Below are positions 6,068-6,675 of a DNA stretch of 6,675 nt, piece after piece. Origin of the DNA: Acidobacteriaceae bacterium (lineage in GTDB: Bacteria; Acidobacteriota; Terriglobia; Terriglobales; Acidobacteriaceae); NCBI GenBank assembly GCA_003164255.1, contig PLST01000016.1, positions 1-6,675 of the forward strand, in the 5' to 3' direction. A program made the position numbers and the translations under genes. The notes under the pieces are model-generated. The model searched no databases, was not told the DNA's origin, and saw only the letters and a list, made by a program, of their open reading frames with translations. How positions within the stretch are numbered: the stretch's first letter is position 1; each line of letters starts with the position of its first letter.

Positions 6068-6096
6068 ACAATAGAAGACTGCCTGGAAAATGTCAA
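6068..6096 (-). promoter_or_regulatory. Sigma-70-type promoter of the fluoride operon
   Basis: A perfect -35 box TTGACA (6096-6091), a 17-nt spacer, and a -10 box TATTGT (6073-6068; 4 of 6 consensus bases). The predicted transcription start, near 6061-6062, lies just before the first aptamer stem. This is the expected layout for a riboswitch leader. It appears to be the only strong promoter serving the cluster. Confidence 0.8.
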
Positions 6097-6630
6097 CGGG
6101 CTGTCATCTGTTGGTAACGGCCCATCCAGTAAACCGAGCCGTTTTCCACCCCGGAGCCGATAAATGGATTCTTCCAGGATGATCGGCAATTCCGAAGATC
6201 GGTCAGGCATTGCCGCAGTCGGTAGGCGATAAATCCGCCTTCCGTTGAACTGAACACGCCCCAATCACCACCCCATGCCGTGCCAGAGGCTCGGGACAAC
6301 GACAGTGCCGCCTACTCACGACAGCAGCCGCCCTCTACGTCCCACGCACGCCTGTTCCTATCTGCAACGCCTCTTTAGAAACCTAGACTTGGAGGGCGCT
6401 TCCCCTGTCCACGTCATCGGCGCAACGACCAGCTCCAGGCCAATAACGCCGTCACGCTCACCTTCGTCAAGCTCGGCTATTTTCCCATACACAGCCGTCC
6501 GGAACAGTCCGCTCCTCTTACGACGGCCTTATGCGTAGAGAGACAAGTGTCGGAATAGACCATAAAGAATATAGAACTACGACCATATGTGTATTATACT
6601 GACGTGTATCCTCACGTGGGGGAGGTGGAA
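6097..6630. other. Intergenic region between the operon promoter and the plus-strand partial gene
   Basis: About 530 nt without a supportable gene. Short frames on both strands have no credible start, ribosome site or family motif. One minus-strand frame (about 6376-6525) looks weakly protein-like and could be a decayed remnant, but I cannot support it. The region contains a nested inverted repeat (6184-6215). From about 6555 to 6600 the sequence turns AT-rich, with a -10-like TATACT (6595-6600) but no good -35. ACGTG/CACGT (6602-6606 and 6613-6617) forms a small inverted repeat before the ribosome site of the next gene. Confidence 0.5.
6184..6215. repeat. Nested inverted repeat (two-tier hairpin)
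   Basis: CGGCAAT (6184-6190) is a perfect inverted match to ATTGCCG (6209-6215). Inside it CCGA (6192-6195) pairs with TCGG (6199-6202) around AGA. This gives a 7-bp outer and a 4-bp inner stem. There is no T tract on either side, so a terminator is unlikely. It could be a repeat element or the end of a lost gene. Confidence 0.45.
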
Positions 6631-6675
6631 ATGCCACAAGTTCGCCCAATTCAGCAGTCCCTGTTCCCGGAGCTG
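6631..6675 (+). CDS. Start of an unidentified plus-strand gene, partial
   Basis: Only the first 15 codons are present, reading MPQVRPIQQSLFPEL and open to the window edge. The start is supported by a near-perfect Shine-Dalgarno, GGAGGTG at 6621-6627, with the ATG at 6631. The upstream DNA is AT-rich relative to the rest of the window, with a TATACT -10-like box. The QQSLF element resembles the QLxLF sliding-clamp-binding motif found in DNA-processing proteins and several transposases. That similarity is weak evidence and I do not assign a function. It is divergent from the fluoride operon and probably unrelated to it. Confidence 0.55.
   Translation, partial: MPQVRPIQQSLFPEL

Noticed and set aside
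6058..6299. Two 68-codon minus-strand frames upstream of the operon
   Set aside because: They run through the promoter and the start of the aptamer and have no ribosome site or family similarity.
6376..6525. A roughly 50-codon minus-strand open frame with protein-like composition
   Set aside because: No credible start codon with a ribosome site, no known motif, stops on both sides; a decayed remnant cannot be told from chance.

Overview
The window is almost entirely one minus-strand gene cluster that reads as a fluoride-resistance operon. It starts from a good sigma-70-type promoter near 6068-6096 and runs leftwards off the edge of the window. The order of transcription is: fluoride riboswitch 1, CPA2-type cation/proton antiporter, universal stress protein, enolase, fluoride riboswitch 2, dynamin-like GTPase, FluC/CrcB fluoride channel, and a small CPxC/CxxH protein cut by the window start. 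Each of the two riboswitches can be folded by hand to the published fluoride aptamer architecture: a P1 stem of GGTG/CACC around an 8-nt loop, a loop-to-3' pseudoknot GGAGT/ACTCC, and a second stem.

The genes fit one purpose. FluC exports fluoride. Enolase is the classic fluoride-inhibited enzyme, so this copy is probably an extra dose or a tolerant version. A Na+/H+-type antiporter and a USP are known companions of fluoride riboswitches and would handle the acid load that comes with HF entry. The dynamin-like GTPase and the terminal CPxC protein are the less expected members. Both are physically tied to FluC: the GTPase stop lies 2 nt before the FluC start, and FluC and the CPxC gene overlap by 1 nt (TGATG).

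The most striking feature is riboswitch 2, inside the operon between enolase and the GTPase. The 3' aptamer segment that forms the pseudoknot is perfectly complementary over 10 nt to the Shine-Dalgarno plus the first two bases of the GTPase start codon. This gives a simple translational ON switch. Riboswitch 1 instead has a long alternative hairpin that would dismantle the aptamer and lacks a U tract.

The right end (about 6097-6630) is non-coding as far as I can see, with a nested inverted repeat and an AT-rich stretch. It leads into the first 15 codons of a plus-strand gene with a very strong Shine-Dalgarno.

Base composition is moderately GC-rich with mixed codon use, and the GTG and TTG starts and Shine-Dalgarno sites are bacterial. 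The protein flavour suggests a Gram-negative soil-type bacterium, possibly Acidobacteriota. That placement is a guess, not a demonstrated result.
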